This document shows, piece after piece, positions 42,474-51,070 of a DNA stretch of 64,000 bases. A program made the translations under genes and the position numbers. Each line of letters opens with the position of its first letter. Within the stretch, counting starts at the first letter, position 1. The notes below the pieces were generated by a model. That model worked only from the letters and a program-made list of their open reading frames with translations, did no database searches and had not been told where the DNA came from. The stretch covers positions 41,665 through 105,664 of the forward strand of contig JALFSI010000015.1 of NCBI GenBank assembly GCA_022779365.1. The letters run 5' to 3'. Source of the stretch: CAG-170 sp022779365. GTDB lineage: Bacteria > Bacillota > Clostridia > Oscillospirales > Oscillospiraceae.

Positions 42474-43697
42474 ATGAGATCCATTCGGGACTTATATAAA
42501 GTCGGCAAAGGACCGTCCAGCTCGCATACGATGGGCCCCGAGCGCGCCGCGCGCATTTTCTTGCAGGAAAATCCGGGCGCGGAGCGCTTTGAGGTCGTGC
42601 TGTACGGCTCGCTGAGCAAGACCGGCGTCGGGCACGGCACGGACCGTGTGCTGCGCGATGTGCTCGGTGCGGCACGCACAAGCGTCGTCTTTTCTGAGAC
42701 TGACCCACCCGACCTCAAGCACCCCAACACGCTCGATCTTCTGGCATACACCGGCGATAAGCAGACCGCGTTTTTGCGCGTGGAGTCCGTCGGCGGCGGC
42801 GATATTGTGCTCGAGGGGCGCGAAAACGACGCGATGCAGGCGCAGACCTATCCTGAAAACTCACTTGCCGAGGTGCTGCAATTCTGCAAATGGCGCTGCA
42901 TCTCACTCTGGGAGTATGTCGAGCTGAACGAAGGTCCTGAGATCTGGGACTTTTTGCAGGGCATCTGGGACGCCATGCGCGCCTCCGTGCGTGATGGTCT
43001 CGCCGCGTCCGGCGAGCTGCCGGGCGGGCTGCACGTCCGGCGCAAGGCGAAAATGCTCTATACGCAGGAGCGCCCGGATGAGATCCCGCAAATTCGGGAG
43101 CTGCGCCACGTCTGCGCCTACGCCTTTGCCGTGGCGGAGCAGAACGCTGACAACGGCACGATCGTCACCGCGCCCACCTGCGGCAGCTGCGGCGTGCTGC
43201 CGGCGGTACTGCTGTATATGCAGGAAAAGTACGACCTGCCCGACCGCAAAATTTGTCAGGCGCTCGCCGTGGCGGGCGTGTTCGGCAACATTGTCAAGCA
43301 TAACGCGTCCATCTCCGGCGCGGAGTGCGGCTGTCAGGCGGAGATCGGCACAGCCTGCGCCATGGCGGCAGCCGCGATGTGCGAGCTGACGAACATGAGC
43401 GTCGAGCAGACGGAATACGCCGCCGAGATCGCCATGGAGCACCAGCTCGGGCTCACCTGCGACCCTATCTGCGGACTCGTGCAGATCCCGTGCATCGAGC
43501 GCAACGCCGTCGCGGCAAAGCGCGCGATGGACGCGTGCAATCTGGCTTGCTTCCTCGTCGGCACGCGCAACATCTCGTTTGACATGGTCGTGCGCACGAT
43601 GTACGAGACCGGCGTGAGCATGAACCGCGCGTTCCGCGAGACAAGCGAGGGCGGACTCGCCCGCCTCTACAGCCGCCGCGCCGCTGAAATAAGATGA
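42474..43697 (+). CDS. sdaA: L-serine ammonia-lyase (iron-sulfur, single chain)
   Basis: Converts L-serine to pyruvate and ammonia with an oxygen-sensitive [4Fe-4S] cluster, cytoplasmic, 407 residues. The N-terminal beta domain has VGKGPSSSHTMGPERAA at about 9-25. The catalytic alpha domain has APTCGSCGVLPAVL, KHNASISGAECGCQAEIG and GLVQIPCIERNAV with the conserved cysteines. GGAGG lies about 8 bases before the ATG. It is monocistronic between its own promoter and terminator. Confidence 0.92.
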   Translation: MRSIRDLYKVGKGPSSSHTMGPERAARIFLQENPGAERFEVVLYGSLSKTGVGHGTDRVLRDVLGAARTSVVFSETDPPDLKHPNTLDLLAYTGDKQTAFLRVESVGGGDIVLEGRENDAMQAQTYPENSLAEVLQFCKWRCISLWEYVELNEGPEIWDFLQGIWDAMRASVRDGLAASGELPGGLHVRRKAKMLYTQERPDEIPQIRELRHVCAYAFAVAEQNADNGTIVTAPTCGSCGVLPAVLLYMQEKYDLPDRKICQALAVAGVFGNIVKHNASISGAECGCQAEIGTACAMAAAAMCELTNMSVEQTEYAAEIAMEHQLGLTCDPICGLVQIPCIERNAVAAKRAMDACNLACFLVGTRNISFDMVVRTMYETGVSMNRAFRETSEGGLARLYSRRAAEIR

Positions 43698-43705
43698 TAA
43701 GGGAA

Positions 43706-43737
43706 GAGCCTCCCCAAATCGGGGAGGCTCGTATTTT
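43706..43737 (+). terminator. intrinsic terminator after serine dehydratase
   Basis: A 10-bp perfect stem (43706-43715 with 43721-43730), followed by GTATTTTT. Confidence 0.88.
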
Positions 43738-43791
43738 TCGCGCACCGCCGACGTGCGCCCCTCGTAGGCTTCCTTGTGTAAAGGGTCGATT

Positions 43792-43864
43792 CCCCCTATC
43801 GGGGGGAAATGCTCCGAAGGGACAAAGAGGGTAGAGACACTGTCAGCAAAGCTGACTGAGGGAT
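43792..43864. repeat. intergenic palindromic repeat, family D
   Basis: Contains CCCCCTATCGGGGGG and CTGTCAGCAAAGCTGACTGAG, the latter with a CAGC..GCTG palindrome. This looks like a common intergenic repeat of clostridial genomes. Single copy in the window. Confidence 0.5.
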
Positions 43865-44007
43865 TTCGCGGTAGGCACTTGCAAGAACAAATGTGCCATT
43901 GGCAACCTCGTAGAATCTACCAGATATGCCGCGGGGGCTGGGTTCTACCCTGCCCGCGCAAGGCACGCTATCAAAATTGCACAACGAGCGGCGACCGCGC
44001 ACAACGT

Positions 44008-44120
44008 TTTGTAGGGGCGGACGCCTCTGTCCGCCCGATGGGCAATGACAAATTTGTCGCGGCGTTTCGTAAAAACGGACGTGCCCCGTGCGGGTCGATC
44101 TGGGCATCGACCCCTACAAA
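44008..44120. repeat. MITE-like repeat with 10-bp terminal inverted repeats, family C
   Basis: TTTGTAGGGG (44008-44017) and CCCCTACAAA (44111-44120) form perfect terminal inverted repeats. Internal subterminal hairpins (GGGCGGACGCC..GTCCGCCC and GGGTCGATC..GCATCGACCC) lie next to each end. No ORF. The whole stretch 43738-44217 between sdaA and truA holds such repeats and nothing I would call a gene. Confidence 0.7.
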
Positions 44121-44217
44121 CATTTTACGGATTCGACGGGGTGCGTTCGTGTTTGTGGGTGCATACCGCAGGGCGGACAGGGTCGCCAGCCCTTGCGCGC
44201 GAAGCCTTGAAGGGCTG

Positions 44218-44955
44218 CTAATAATCCACCTTCACCAGGCACAGACCCTGGGGCGGAACTGTGTAGCCCGCGCGTGTGCGGTCTCGTGCCTCCAATATCT
44301 CTGGCATTTCCTCTGCCGGGCGCTTGCCGTAGCCGACCTCCAGCAGTGTGCCGACTAAGATGCGCACCATGTTCTGCAAAAAGCCCGTGCCGTGGAAATT
44401 GAGGTAGAGATAATCGCGCTTCTGCACGATCTCGATGCGATCCACCAGACGGACGGTGGATTTTTTCATTTTCGGATTGCCGCAGAAGCTCTTAAAATCA
44501 TGCTCGCCCACGAGCAGCGCCGCGGCGCGCTGCATGGCGGCGACGTCCGGCGCGCGCTCGAGCGTCAGGACATACTTGCGGTCAAAGACCGGCTTGAGCG
44601 CGCCGGTGTAGCAGGTATAGCAATACGTCTTGCCCACCGCCTTATAGCGCGCGTGGAAGCGCTCGGACGCGGCGCGCACCTCGCGCACGCAAATATCGTC
44701 CGGCAAATAGCGGTTCATGTAGTCGCGGATGTCCTCCGGCGAAAGCTCCGTGTCCAGCACGGCGTTCGCCGTCATCGCTTTGGCGTGTACGCCCGCGTCC
44801 GTCCGCCCCGCGCCGATCACGTCCACGGGCGCGCCCGTCATGCGCGTGAGCACATCCTCGAGCTTACCCTGAATGGTGGGCTTGTCCGGCTGGTGCTCCC
44901 AGCCGTAGTAGCGTGAGCCGTCGTAGGCGATGGTCAGCTTATAATTCTGCTTCAT
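44218..44955 (-). CDS. truA: tRNA pseudouridine(38-40) synthase
   Basis: Modifies the anticodon stem-loop of tRNAs, 245 residues. It has KLTIAYDGSRYYGWEHQ at the N-terminus and the catalytic Asp in GAGRTDAGVHAKAM near residue 60. FLQNMVRILVGTLLEVGYG near the C-terminus is diagnostic. The start at 44955 overlaps the upstream stop (ATGA). Confidence 0.95.
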   Translation of the reverse strand: MKQNYKLTIAYDGSRYYGWEHQPDKPTIQGKLEDVLTRMTGAPVDVIGAGRTDAGVHAKAMTANAVLDTELSPEDIRDYMNRYLPDDICVREVRAASERFHARYKAVGKTYCYTCYTGALKPVFDRKYVLTLERAPDVAAMQRAAALLVGEHDFKSFCGNPKMKKSTVRLVDRIEIVQKRDYLYLNFHGTGFLQNMVRILVGTLLEVGYGKRPAEEMPEILEARDRTRAGYTVPPQGLCLVKVDY

Positions 44956-45347
44956 TTTTCGCCGTACTCCATCGTAAACCGGCACACCGGGTAGTTGGAG
45001 CAGCCCCAGAAGCGCTGCCCCTTGCGCGCGCCCTTCTGCGCTGTGCGCAGCACCATCTGCGCCCCGCAGCGTGCACAGCGCGGTATTCTTTCCTGCGACG
45101 CACGGCGGATCATCCGCGCGGAGGCGCTCTGCGCGTCCGTGTTCAGCTCCGCGTAGCGGATGGCGGTGCAGTGCATGCGCCGGGCGATCTCCACCGCCAG
45201 CAGGTCATACATCTGCCGGAGCTGCCCTTCGTCCACGCCCGCGGCGAGCTTGCGGCGCACATAGACGTCCGGCGCAGCGCCGACCTTTTTTGTAAACGCC
45301 TCCAAAAAGCGTTCACGGTCCGATTTCGGCTTTCGTTTGGGATACAT
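44952..45347 (-). CDS. topoisomerase-type C4 zinc-finger protein
   Basis: A 131-residue basic protein with a C-terminal C4 zinc finger (CARCGAQMV ... RFWGCSNYPVCRFT) as found at the end of DNA topoisomerase I. The N-terminal part (MYPKRKPKSDRERFLEAFTK, then a helical region) is not recognised. The start at 45347 has GGGGGA 7 bases upstream. It is translationally coupled to truA. Nucleic acid binding is likely; the specific role is unknown. Confidence 0.75.
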   Translation of the reverse strand: MYPKRKPKSDRERFLEAFTKKVGAAPDVYVRRKLAAGVDEGQLRQMYDLLAVEIARRMHCTAIRYAELNTDAQSASARMIRRASQERIPRCARCGAQMVLRTAQKGARKGQRFWGCSNYPVCRFTMEYGEK

Positions 45348-45411
45348 TCCATCATCCCCCTTTTTTCTTGGTATCTTCAGTATAGCACACCCGGAGCGCA
45401 AAAATCCACTG

Positions 45412-45441
45412 TTGCCTTTTTCCGACATAATGCAGTATAAT
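45412..45441 (+). promoter_or_regulatory. promoter of the L,D-transpeptidase gene
   Basis: TTGCCT (45412-45417), 18-base spacer, TATAAT (45436-45441), about 40 bases before the start. Confidence 0.65.
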
Positions 45442-45479
45442 GTAGCGAGTGAAAACTAGTTTCCCGATCAGGAGTGCCT

Positions 45480-46436
45480 ATGAAACGGATCATTTCTCTG
45501 TTGACTGTCTGCCTGCTGCTCGCGGCGCTGTGCCTGCCTGTGGGCGCGCAGGGCGCGCAGGGGTATACGCTGCCTGCCACGCTCACCGTTGGTACGGCTT
45601 CGCCGCAGGAGCCCACGGCATCCGCCGTGCTGCGCTTCCCCGATCTGCCGGACGGCGTGGCGCGGCTGTGCACGCTGCGCTGGTATCGCGACGGCGTGCC
45701 CATCTCGCAGCCGCAGATGCTGCTGGCGCAGAAGGGCGCTTACGCCGTCTGCCGCGTCACGGTCTGTTTTTCGGAGACCATGCCGTCCTCCACAACGATC
45801 ACGGCGGAGCTGACCAGCGGCGGGGAGACGTGGACGTATGACGCGGCGCTGGAGATCGAAAATTACGACGCAGCGCACTACGCGCGGCTGAAAACGCTGG
45901 CGCAGCCGTACCGCATTTCCATCGGGCACAAGCAGAACACCGTGGTGGTGTGGGCGCAGGCAGAGGACGGTACATATTCGCTCGTGCAGAACGTGTTCCT
46001 CTGCTCCACCGGCTACGCAACGCCCTACGGCACATATTACGCGGGCGAAAAAATTCGCTGGCACACGCTCTACGGCTCGGAAAAGACCAACTGGAATTAC
46101 GTCTATGGGCAGTACATCACCCGCATCACGCACGAGATCCTCTTCCACTCTGTGCCGTATTACACGCCGAATCCCGACGATCTGGAGGCGGATGAATATA
46201 ACCTTCTCGGCACGCGCGCGTCCATGGGCTGCATCCGCCTGATGGTGGAGGCTGCCAAGTGGATCTACGACAACATCCCCATCGGCACACCCGTGGAGCT
46301 GGTGGACGATCTGGAATTGCCCACGCAGCTCCCCGCCGCCCCGCAGATCGACTTAAGCGACGCCAGACGCGGCTGGGACCCGACCGATCCCCTTCCCGAA
46401 AACCCCTGGAAAGCCGCGCGCCAAAATGAATTTTGA
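45480..46436 (+). CDS. L,D-transpeptidase family protein (YkuD domain)
   Basis: Secreted peptidoglycan cross-linking or processing enzyme, 318 residues. Signal peptide at about 1-25 (MKRIISLLTVCLLLAALCLP), an Ig-like N-terminal region, then a YkuD domain from about 145 with IThEILFHSVPYYTP and the catalytic motif GTRASMGCIRL (His and Cys). AGGAG lies 5 bases before the ATG at 45480; a GTG two codons upstream is less likely. It has its own promoter. Confidence 0.88.
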   Translation: MKRIISLLTVCLLLAALCLPVGAQGAQGYTLPATLTVGTASPQEPTASAVLRFPDLPDGVARLCTLRWYRDGVPISQPQMLLAQKGAYAVCRVTVCFSETMPSSTTITAELTSGGETWTYDAALEIENYDAAHYARLKTLAQPYRISIGHKQNTVVVWAQAEDGTYSLVQNVFLCSTGYATPYGTYYAGEKIRWHTLYGSEKTNWNYVYGQYITRITHEILFHSVPYYTPNPDDLEADEYNLLGTRASMGCIRLMVEAAKWIYDNIPIGTPVELVDDLELPTQLPAAPQIDLSDARRGWDPTDPLPENPWKAARQNEF

Positions 46437-46437
46437 C

Positions 46438-46633
46438 GCGCTTTCAAACGAAACCCGCTTCGCTGGGCTTTCGTTTGAGAAGGCTTGCACTGCGCTACGC
46501 GCATAATTTGTGCGCGAGCGCACAAATTCCACACTCCGCTCCGTGAGCAGTATTTTTGCCGACGTACACGCCGCCGGCAAAAATGACCCGAATTTTATTT
46601 TGCGCCTGCGGGCGCAAAACTCTGCGAGGCTTA
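46438..46633 (+). repeat. modular palindromic repeat, family A, copy 3 (fullest copy)
   Basis: Modules in order: TCAAACGAAACCC/GGGCTTTCGTTTGA hairpin, AGGCTTGCACTGCGC, TTTGTGCGC/GCGCACAAA hairpin, ACACTCCGCTCCGTGAGCAG, TTTTTGCCGACG..CGCCGGCAAAAA hairpin, TTTTATTTTGCGCCTGCGGGC hairpin and CTCTGCGAGGCTT. The last 39 bases are identical, in reverse, to the start of copy 4. It fills the gap between the L,D-transpeptidase and the exchanger genes. Confidence 0.8.
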
Positions 46634-46645
46634 TAGAAATTGTAT

Positions 46646-46678
46646 GACCCGTCCGGCTGTACGCCGGACGGGTCTTTT
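46646..46678. terminator. terminator between the L,D-transpeptidase and exchanger genes
   Basis: A 12-bp perfect stem (46646-46657 with 46663-46674) followed by TTTT on the plus strand. On the minus strand the U-tract is weak (ATACAATTTC). Confidence 0.75.
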
Positions 46679-46684
46679 AACATT

Positions 46685-47896
46685 TTAGAACACTGTTACC
46701 AAGAACTGCGTCACCAGCACCACCGCGATGAGCGCGATGGGGTACGTCGCCGCGTATGCCGAGGCGACGTTGCTCGTGCCCGCCACATGGATGAGCGTGC
46801 CGAGCGCCGGGGTGGACGTCATGCCGCCCGTGATCGAGCCGAGGATGTTCAGCAGGTTCAGCTTCAGCACATAGCGCGCCACGAGATAGCCGAGGATCAT
46901 CGGCAGCAGCGTCATCACGATGCCGTAGACGAAGTAGATCGGCTTAAAGTAGCGCACAAAGCTCATGCCGCCGGACACGCCCGCACCGATCAGGAACACC
47001 ATCAGCCCCAGCTCGCGGAACGTTTCAAGCACCTTTTTACTCGGCATCAGGTCGGCGCGTCCGACATGACCGAAGTGCCCGAACACCAGAGAGATGAGCA
47101 GCGTGCCGCCCGTCGTCGTGAGCGAGAAGAAGCCGAACAGCTTGACTGACCCGACCAGAATGCCCAGCACCGCGGCAAGCGCAAACGGCGTAAAGCCAAA
47201 GTCGTCAAACTCCAGGAGCTTGCCCTTGAACTTCTCCACATCGCCCGTTTCCACATGGGTGATCTTGCGCACCTCCTCCGCCATATCGGCATGGACGATG
47301 CGCGGCATGAGCTGCACGAACAGCACCACACCGATGACGCCGAACAGGTACGCGATACCGTAGCCGACCGTGACGGCGTCCTGATACTGTGCTGCGACAG
47401 CCTCCTTCGTCGCCGAAAACGCCGGGGTGGACGTCAGTGCACCCGACAGAAGCCCGGTAACGATGGCGGTGAGCTGCTGCGGGTCATAGCCCGGCGTGCC
47501 GCTCTCCAGCGCGCGGGCAGCGAGCAGGCAGAGCGTAGCCGCGATGCCGCCGGAGAAGATGATGACAAAGCCCAGCAGCACATAGGACTTGAAGTTGTGC
47601 TTCATGTTCTTGAAGAAGTTCGGACCGGCGATGAAGCCGACGGACGTGACAAAGAACACAAGCCCCAGGTTTTCCACGATCTTCAGCGCCTGTGAGGCAT
47701 AGTTGACCTCCTCGAGCACGAACTTGGAGTTGAAGTGCAATCCGAAAAATGCGCCGTAGATGAGTGCGATAACAAACACGCCTGCCGTGCCGAGGCTGAT
47801 CCCCTTGATGGTGATGCGCCCCAGAATATACCCGACTGCCGCGATCGCAAAGACCGACAGCATCAGGAAGTTGGCGGCGTTCATTGAAAATGACAT
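46685..47896 (-). CDS. AspT/YidE-like aspartate-alanine exchanger family transporter (short form)
   Basis: Membrane antiporter with about ten to twelve hydrophobic segments, 403 residues. Both halves carry the family motif: SGALTSTPAFSATKEA near 150 and GGMTSTPALGTLIHVA near 370. The central TrkA-C domains found in the usual roughly 560-residue AspT proteins are absent, replaced by a short charged loop (about 200-235). It is the last gene of the fumarate reduction run, so it may exchange C4-dicarboxylates such as succinate, fumarate or aspartate. That substrate is inferred from context only. Confidence 0.8.
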   Translation of the reverse strand: MSFSMNAANFLMLSVFAIAAVGYILGRITIKGISLGTAGVFVIALIYGAFFGLHFNSKFVLEEVNYASQALKIVENLGLVFFVTSVGFIAGPNFFKNMKHNFKSYVLLGFVIIFSGGIAATLCLLAARALESGTPGYDPQQLTAIVTGLLSGALTSTPAFSATKEAVAAQYQDAVTVGYGIAYLFGVIGVVLFVQLMPRIVHADMAEEVRKITHVETGDVEKFKGKLLEFDDFGFTPFALAAVLGILVGSVKLFGFFSLTTTGGTLLISLVFGHFGHVGRADLMPSKKVLETFRELGLMVFLIGAGVSGGMSFVRYFKPIYFVYGIVMTLLPMILGYLVARYVLKLNLLNILGSITGGMTSTPALGTLIHVAGTSNVASAYAATYPIALIAVVLVTQFLVTVF

Positions 47897-47926
47897 GACG
47901 TACTTCCTCTTAAATCTCTCTAATTC

Positions 47927-49543
47927 TTACTTTGCCAGGGTAGGCTCTTCTCTGCGGGCATAATCCGGCAGGAGCTGCGGTGACAGCTTTTCCGCCGCCT
48001 TGCCGCTCACGGCACGCTCTGCCTCAAACGCCTCAAGATGGCTGAGTGTCAGCTTGCCGACCGTCACGCTCTTTGCCTTTTCGGAGGCGTGCACGCCCGC
48101 GTTGCGCCCAAAGACGATGACGTCGAGCAGACTGTTGCCCATCAGACGGTTGCGCCCGTGGATGCCGCCCACGACCTCGCCGGCCGCAAACAGGTTCTCA
48201 ACGTCTGTCTGCCCGTCGGAGGTGATGTGCAGACCGCCGTTCTGATAGTGGAGTGTCGGATAGACGAGGATCGGCTCGGTGCGGATGTCGATGCCGTGCT
48301 TGCCGAACATCCGCATCATGGCGGGGATGCGCTTTTCGATCGTGCCGGCGCCGTTTTTCAGCTCGATCATCGGCGTGTCCAGCCACACTGCGTCGCCAAG
48401 CGGCGTCTGGATGCCCTTATTACGGGCGGAGCACTCGCGGATGATGGACGCCGCAGCAACGTCGCGCGTTTCCAGCGGGTTCATGAACACCTCGCCGTCG
48501 CAGTTCACGAGCATTGCGCCGACCGAGCGCACCTTCTCCGTCACCAGCGCGCCGTAGATCTGTGCCGGGAACGCCGCACCCGTGGGATGGTACTGAAGCG
48601 TATCGGCATACAGCAGCTTCGCGCCCGCGCGGTAGCCGAGGATGAGCCCGTCTGCCGTCGCGCCGTAGTGGTTCGAGGTCGGGAAGCCCTGATAGTGCAG
48701 CCGTCCCGCGCCGCCGGTAGCGAGAATGACGGTCTTGGCGCGCGCAACGTACAGCTCCTTCGTCTCCATGTTCATGAGGATCGCGCCCGCGCAGTGACCG
48801 TTTTCGTCCTTCACAAGCTCGATGGCGGAGGTGAAGTCCACCACCGGGATCTGGCGGTTGAGCACCTCATCGCGCAGGGTGCGCATGATCTCCGCGCCGG
48901 AATAGTCCTTTGCCGCGTGCATCCGCTTGCGGGACGTGCCGCCGCCGTGGGTGGTGATCATCGTGCCGTCGGGCGCTTTGTCAAACTCCACGCCCAGCTC
49001 CGAGAGCCATTCGATGGCCTCCGGCGCTTCGGTGACGAGCTTGTAAAGAAGATCCTTCTGCGCGGCAAAATGTCCGCCGCCGTAGGCGTCGAGGAAATGC
49101 TGGGCGGGCGAATCGTTCGGCTTGTCCGCCGCCTGAATGCCGCCCTCTGCCATCATCGTGTTCGCATCGCCCATGCGCAGCTTCGTCACGATCATGGTCT
49201 TGACGCCTGCCTTGTCGGCTTCGATCGCCGCTGAGCAGCCCGCGCCGCCCGCGCCGATAATGAGCACATCCGTGTCATAGTCCGCGCAGGACAGATCGAT
49301 CTTCTTGTTCAGGATGCGGGACGTGCCCTCAAGCAGCGCCGCCAGCTCTGTGGGGACCTTTTCGCCCTTGTTCGGACCAAAGTCCAGCACCGTGAACTGA
49401 TTCTCGCGGTAGTCGGGATGGTACGTTTTGAGCAGAACGTCTTTTTCCTCCGCCGTCATTCTGCGGGGATCGAGCTTGATGTTTTCCGCGCGGGCCGCTT
49501 CGACCTTGCGGATGGATTCGAGCATTTTCGGATCAGTATACAT
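47927..49543 (-). CDS. soluble fumarate-reductase-type flavoprotein (FrdA/TfrA/NadB superfamily)
   Basis: Predicted FAD subunit reducing fumarate to succinate, 538 residues. GAGGAG (97-102) binds FAD; THGGGTSRKRMH, LQYHPTGAAFPAQ and GGIHGRNRLMGNSLLD are the conserved substrate and flavin motifs of the superfamily. The His that carries covalent FAD in membrane-bound FrdA/SdhA (SHT) is Asn here (DANTMMAEGG, residue 128), so FAD is probably non-covalent, as in thiol:fumarate reductase and L-aspartate oxidase. An unusual N-terminal extension of about 90 residues precedes the Rossmann motif. L-aspartate oxidase is an alternative, but the adjacent iron-sulfur subunit and fumC favour fumarate reductase. 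Confidence 0.85.
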   Translation of the reverse strand: MYTDPKMLESIRKVEAARAENIKLDPRRMTAEEKDVLLKTYHPDYRENQFTVLDFGPNKGEKVPTELAALLEGTSRILNKKIDLSCADYDTDVLIIGAGGAGCSAAIEADKAGVKTMIVTKLRMGDANTMMAEGGIQAADKPNDSPAQHFLDAYGGGHFAAQKDLLYKLVTEAPEAIEWLSELGVEFDKAPDGTMITTHGGGTSRKRMHAAKDYSGAEIMRTLRDEVLNRQIPVVDFTSAIELVKDENGHCAGAILMNMETKELYVARAKTVILATGGAGRLHYQGFPTSNHYGATADGLILGYRAGAKLLYADTLQYHPTGAAFPAQIYGALVTEKVRSVGAMLVNCDGEVFMNPLETRDVAAASIIRECSARNKGIQTPLGDAVWLDTPMIELKNGAGTIEKRIPAMMRMFGKHGIDIRTEPILVYPTLHYQNGGLHITSDGQTDVENLFAAGEVVGGIHGRNRLMGNSLLDVIVFGRNAGVHASEKAKSVTVGKLTLSHLEAFEAERAVSGKAAEKLSPQLLPDYARREEPTLAK

Positions 49544-49555
49544 GACGTTCCCTCC

Positions 49556-50230
49556 TTACTTTTCGATCTCGCGGTGGTTGTAAAGCTCCTTGATCTCGTC
49601 GATGGGCTTGCCCATCAGGTCCTCAATGAGCTTTTCGAACTTGCCGTCCCGAATTTCCTGCACACGCTCGGTCAGGTGGTCACAGTGCGGGGCGAGATAT
49701 TTGCCGTTGAGACGGCGGGCGAGCATCGCGACCTGCGGGTGCGAGATGCCTGCCGGGCAGCGCGACGAGCAGACGCCGCACATCACGCAGTCAAACGACT
49801 CCTCCGCGCACTTTTCGTATTCACCGCGCTGGGCGTAGGCGATGTACTGCATCACGTTCAGCCCCTGCGTGCACGCCTTGGTACAGGCGTTGCAGCCGAC
49901 ACAGGAATAAATTTCGGGGTAGAGCTGCATCATGATGCGCTCATCCGGGCGGACCTTTTCGATGTCGTAGACCTCTTTTACCAGCGGGAAGAACGGCAGC
50001 GTCGCCACATACATATTGTTCTCCACGCGCGTAGAGCACGCGAGGCACGCCTTGAGCTCCCGGTCGCCCGCGATGCGGTAGATCGTGGCGCACGCGCCGC
50101 AGAAACCGTTGCGGCAGCCGCAGCCGCGCACGAGCTGATAGCCGGCATATTCCATCGCTTCCATGATGGTCAGGCTGGCGGGGACTTCATACTTTTTGCC
50201 GAACAGAAAAACATTTACCATAGTTTCCAT
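49556..50230 (-). CDS. fumarate reductase-type iron-sulfur subunit (TfrB/FrdB-like, short)
   Basis: Electron-transfer partner of the flavoprotein, 224 residues. The N-terminal plant-type [2Fe-2S] domain has C39, C44, C47 and C62; two [4Fe-4S] motifs follow (C110-C113-C116-C120 and C148-C151-C154-C158, the latter CVMCGVCSSRCP). The methanogen TfrB has C-terminal CCG (HdrB-like) domains that are lacking here; HdrB is encoded separately upstream. Two [4Fe-4S] motifs instead of FrdB's [4Fe-4S]/[3Fe-4S] also differ from membrane-bound enzymes. AAGGAG lies 8 bases before the ATG; 12 bases separate it from flxA. Confidence 0.87.
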   Translation of the reverse strand: METMVNVFLFGKKYEVPASLTIMEAMEYAGYQLVRGCGCRNGFCGACATIYRIAGDRELKACLACSTRVENNMYVATLPFFPLVKEVYDIEKVRPDERIMMQLYPEIYSCVGCNACTKACTQGLNVMQYIAYAQRGEYEKCAEESFDCVMCGVCSSRCPAGISHPQVAMLARRLNGKYLAPHCDHLTERVQEIRDGKFEKLIEDLMGKPIDEIKELYNHREIEK

Positions 50231-50242
50231 CGCTGTTTCTCC

Positions 50243-51070
50243 TTAATATTCATTGGGCAGCTCGTCGAGCTGGTCAAAGCGGAACACAGGACCGTCCTTG
50301 CAGACATATTTGCTGCCGATGTTGCAGCGTCCGCACTTGCCGAGTGCACACTTCATCTTCAGCTCCATGGTGGTGTACACCTGCGTGCGGGCAAAGCCCA
50401 GCTCCATCAGCCCCGCGAGGGTGAATTTGATCATGATGGGAGGACCGCACATCACAACGGTCTTATCCGTGGTAAAGCCCAGCTCCTTCACATAGTTCGG
50501 CACAAAGCCGACGTGCCCGTCCCAGTCCGGCTGCTCGCGGTCGATGGTCAGGTGGACGTTGATGCCGTCCTCCTTGCACCACACGTCCAGGATCTCCTGG
50601 AAATCGACCAGATCCTCCTTGGAGCGCGAGCCGTAGACGATGTCGATCTTACCGTAGCGGTCACGGTAGTGGCGGCAGTAGTTGATGACGGAGTGCAGCG
50701 GCGCAAGACCGATGCCGCCCGCGATGAACAGCAGGTCCTTGCCCGCGAACGCCGTGTCCACGGGGAAGCCGTTGCCGTAGGGTCCTCGCAGCGTGATCTG
50801 CTGCCCCCCCTCCATCTGGTGCAGCCACTGCGTTACGCAGCCGCATTTTTTGATGGAGAACTCAACAAATTCCTCTTCCGTCGGCGACGACGTGATGGAA
50901 AACAGCGCCTCGCCCACGCCGGGGATGGAGAGCATCGCGCACTGCCCCGGAATGTGCTCAAACGGCTTTTTACCGTCAAGCCCCACCACACGGAAGGTCT
51001 TGACGTCGGGCGTGTCCACGCGAATTTTCGTGACCACGCCGATGTTGGGGATCAAGGGATCTTTTCTCAT
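50243..51070 (-). CDS. flxA: NAD(P)H-binding flavoprotein subunit (FlxA-like)
   Basis: Predicted NADH entry point of the complex, 275 residues. Ferredoxin-reductase-like fold: FAD-binding PGQCAMLSIP near 41 (family pattern RPYS-like GQ), NAD-binding GGIGLAPLHSVINYC near 110, and a C-terminal [2Fe-2S] motif CALGKCGRCNIGSKYVC. This layout is shared by FlxA, AsrB and hydrogenase gamma subunits. The start at 51070 (MRKDPLIPN) overlaps the flxB stop (ATGA); the longer frame to 51127 lies inside flxB. Confidence 0.85.
   Translation of the reverse strand: MRKDPLIPNIGVVTKIRVDTPDVKTFRVVGLDGKKPFEHIPGQCAMLSIPGVGEALFSITSSPTEEEFVEFSIKKCGCVTQWLHQMEGGQQITLRGPYGNGFPVDTAFAGKDLLFIAGGIGLAPLHSVINYCRHYRDRYGKIDIVYGSRSKEDLVDFQEILDVWCKEDGINVHLTIDREQPDWDGHVGFVPNYVKELGFTTDKTVVMCGPPIMIKFTLAGLMELGFARTQVYTTMELKMKCALGKCGRCNIGSKYVCKDGPVFRFDQLDELPNEY

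Noticed and set aside
43774..44358. A 194-codon plus-strand ORF after serine dehydratase
   Set aside because: It runs through family C and D intergenic repeats and into truA antisense; no ribosome binding site and no protein-like pattern.
47927..49543. L-aspartate oxidase (NadB) for NAD synthesis
   Set aside because: No nadA or nadC nearby; an iron-sulfur subunit of fumarate reductase type is the immediate upstream gene and fumC is in the same run. Not fully excluded by sequence alone.
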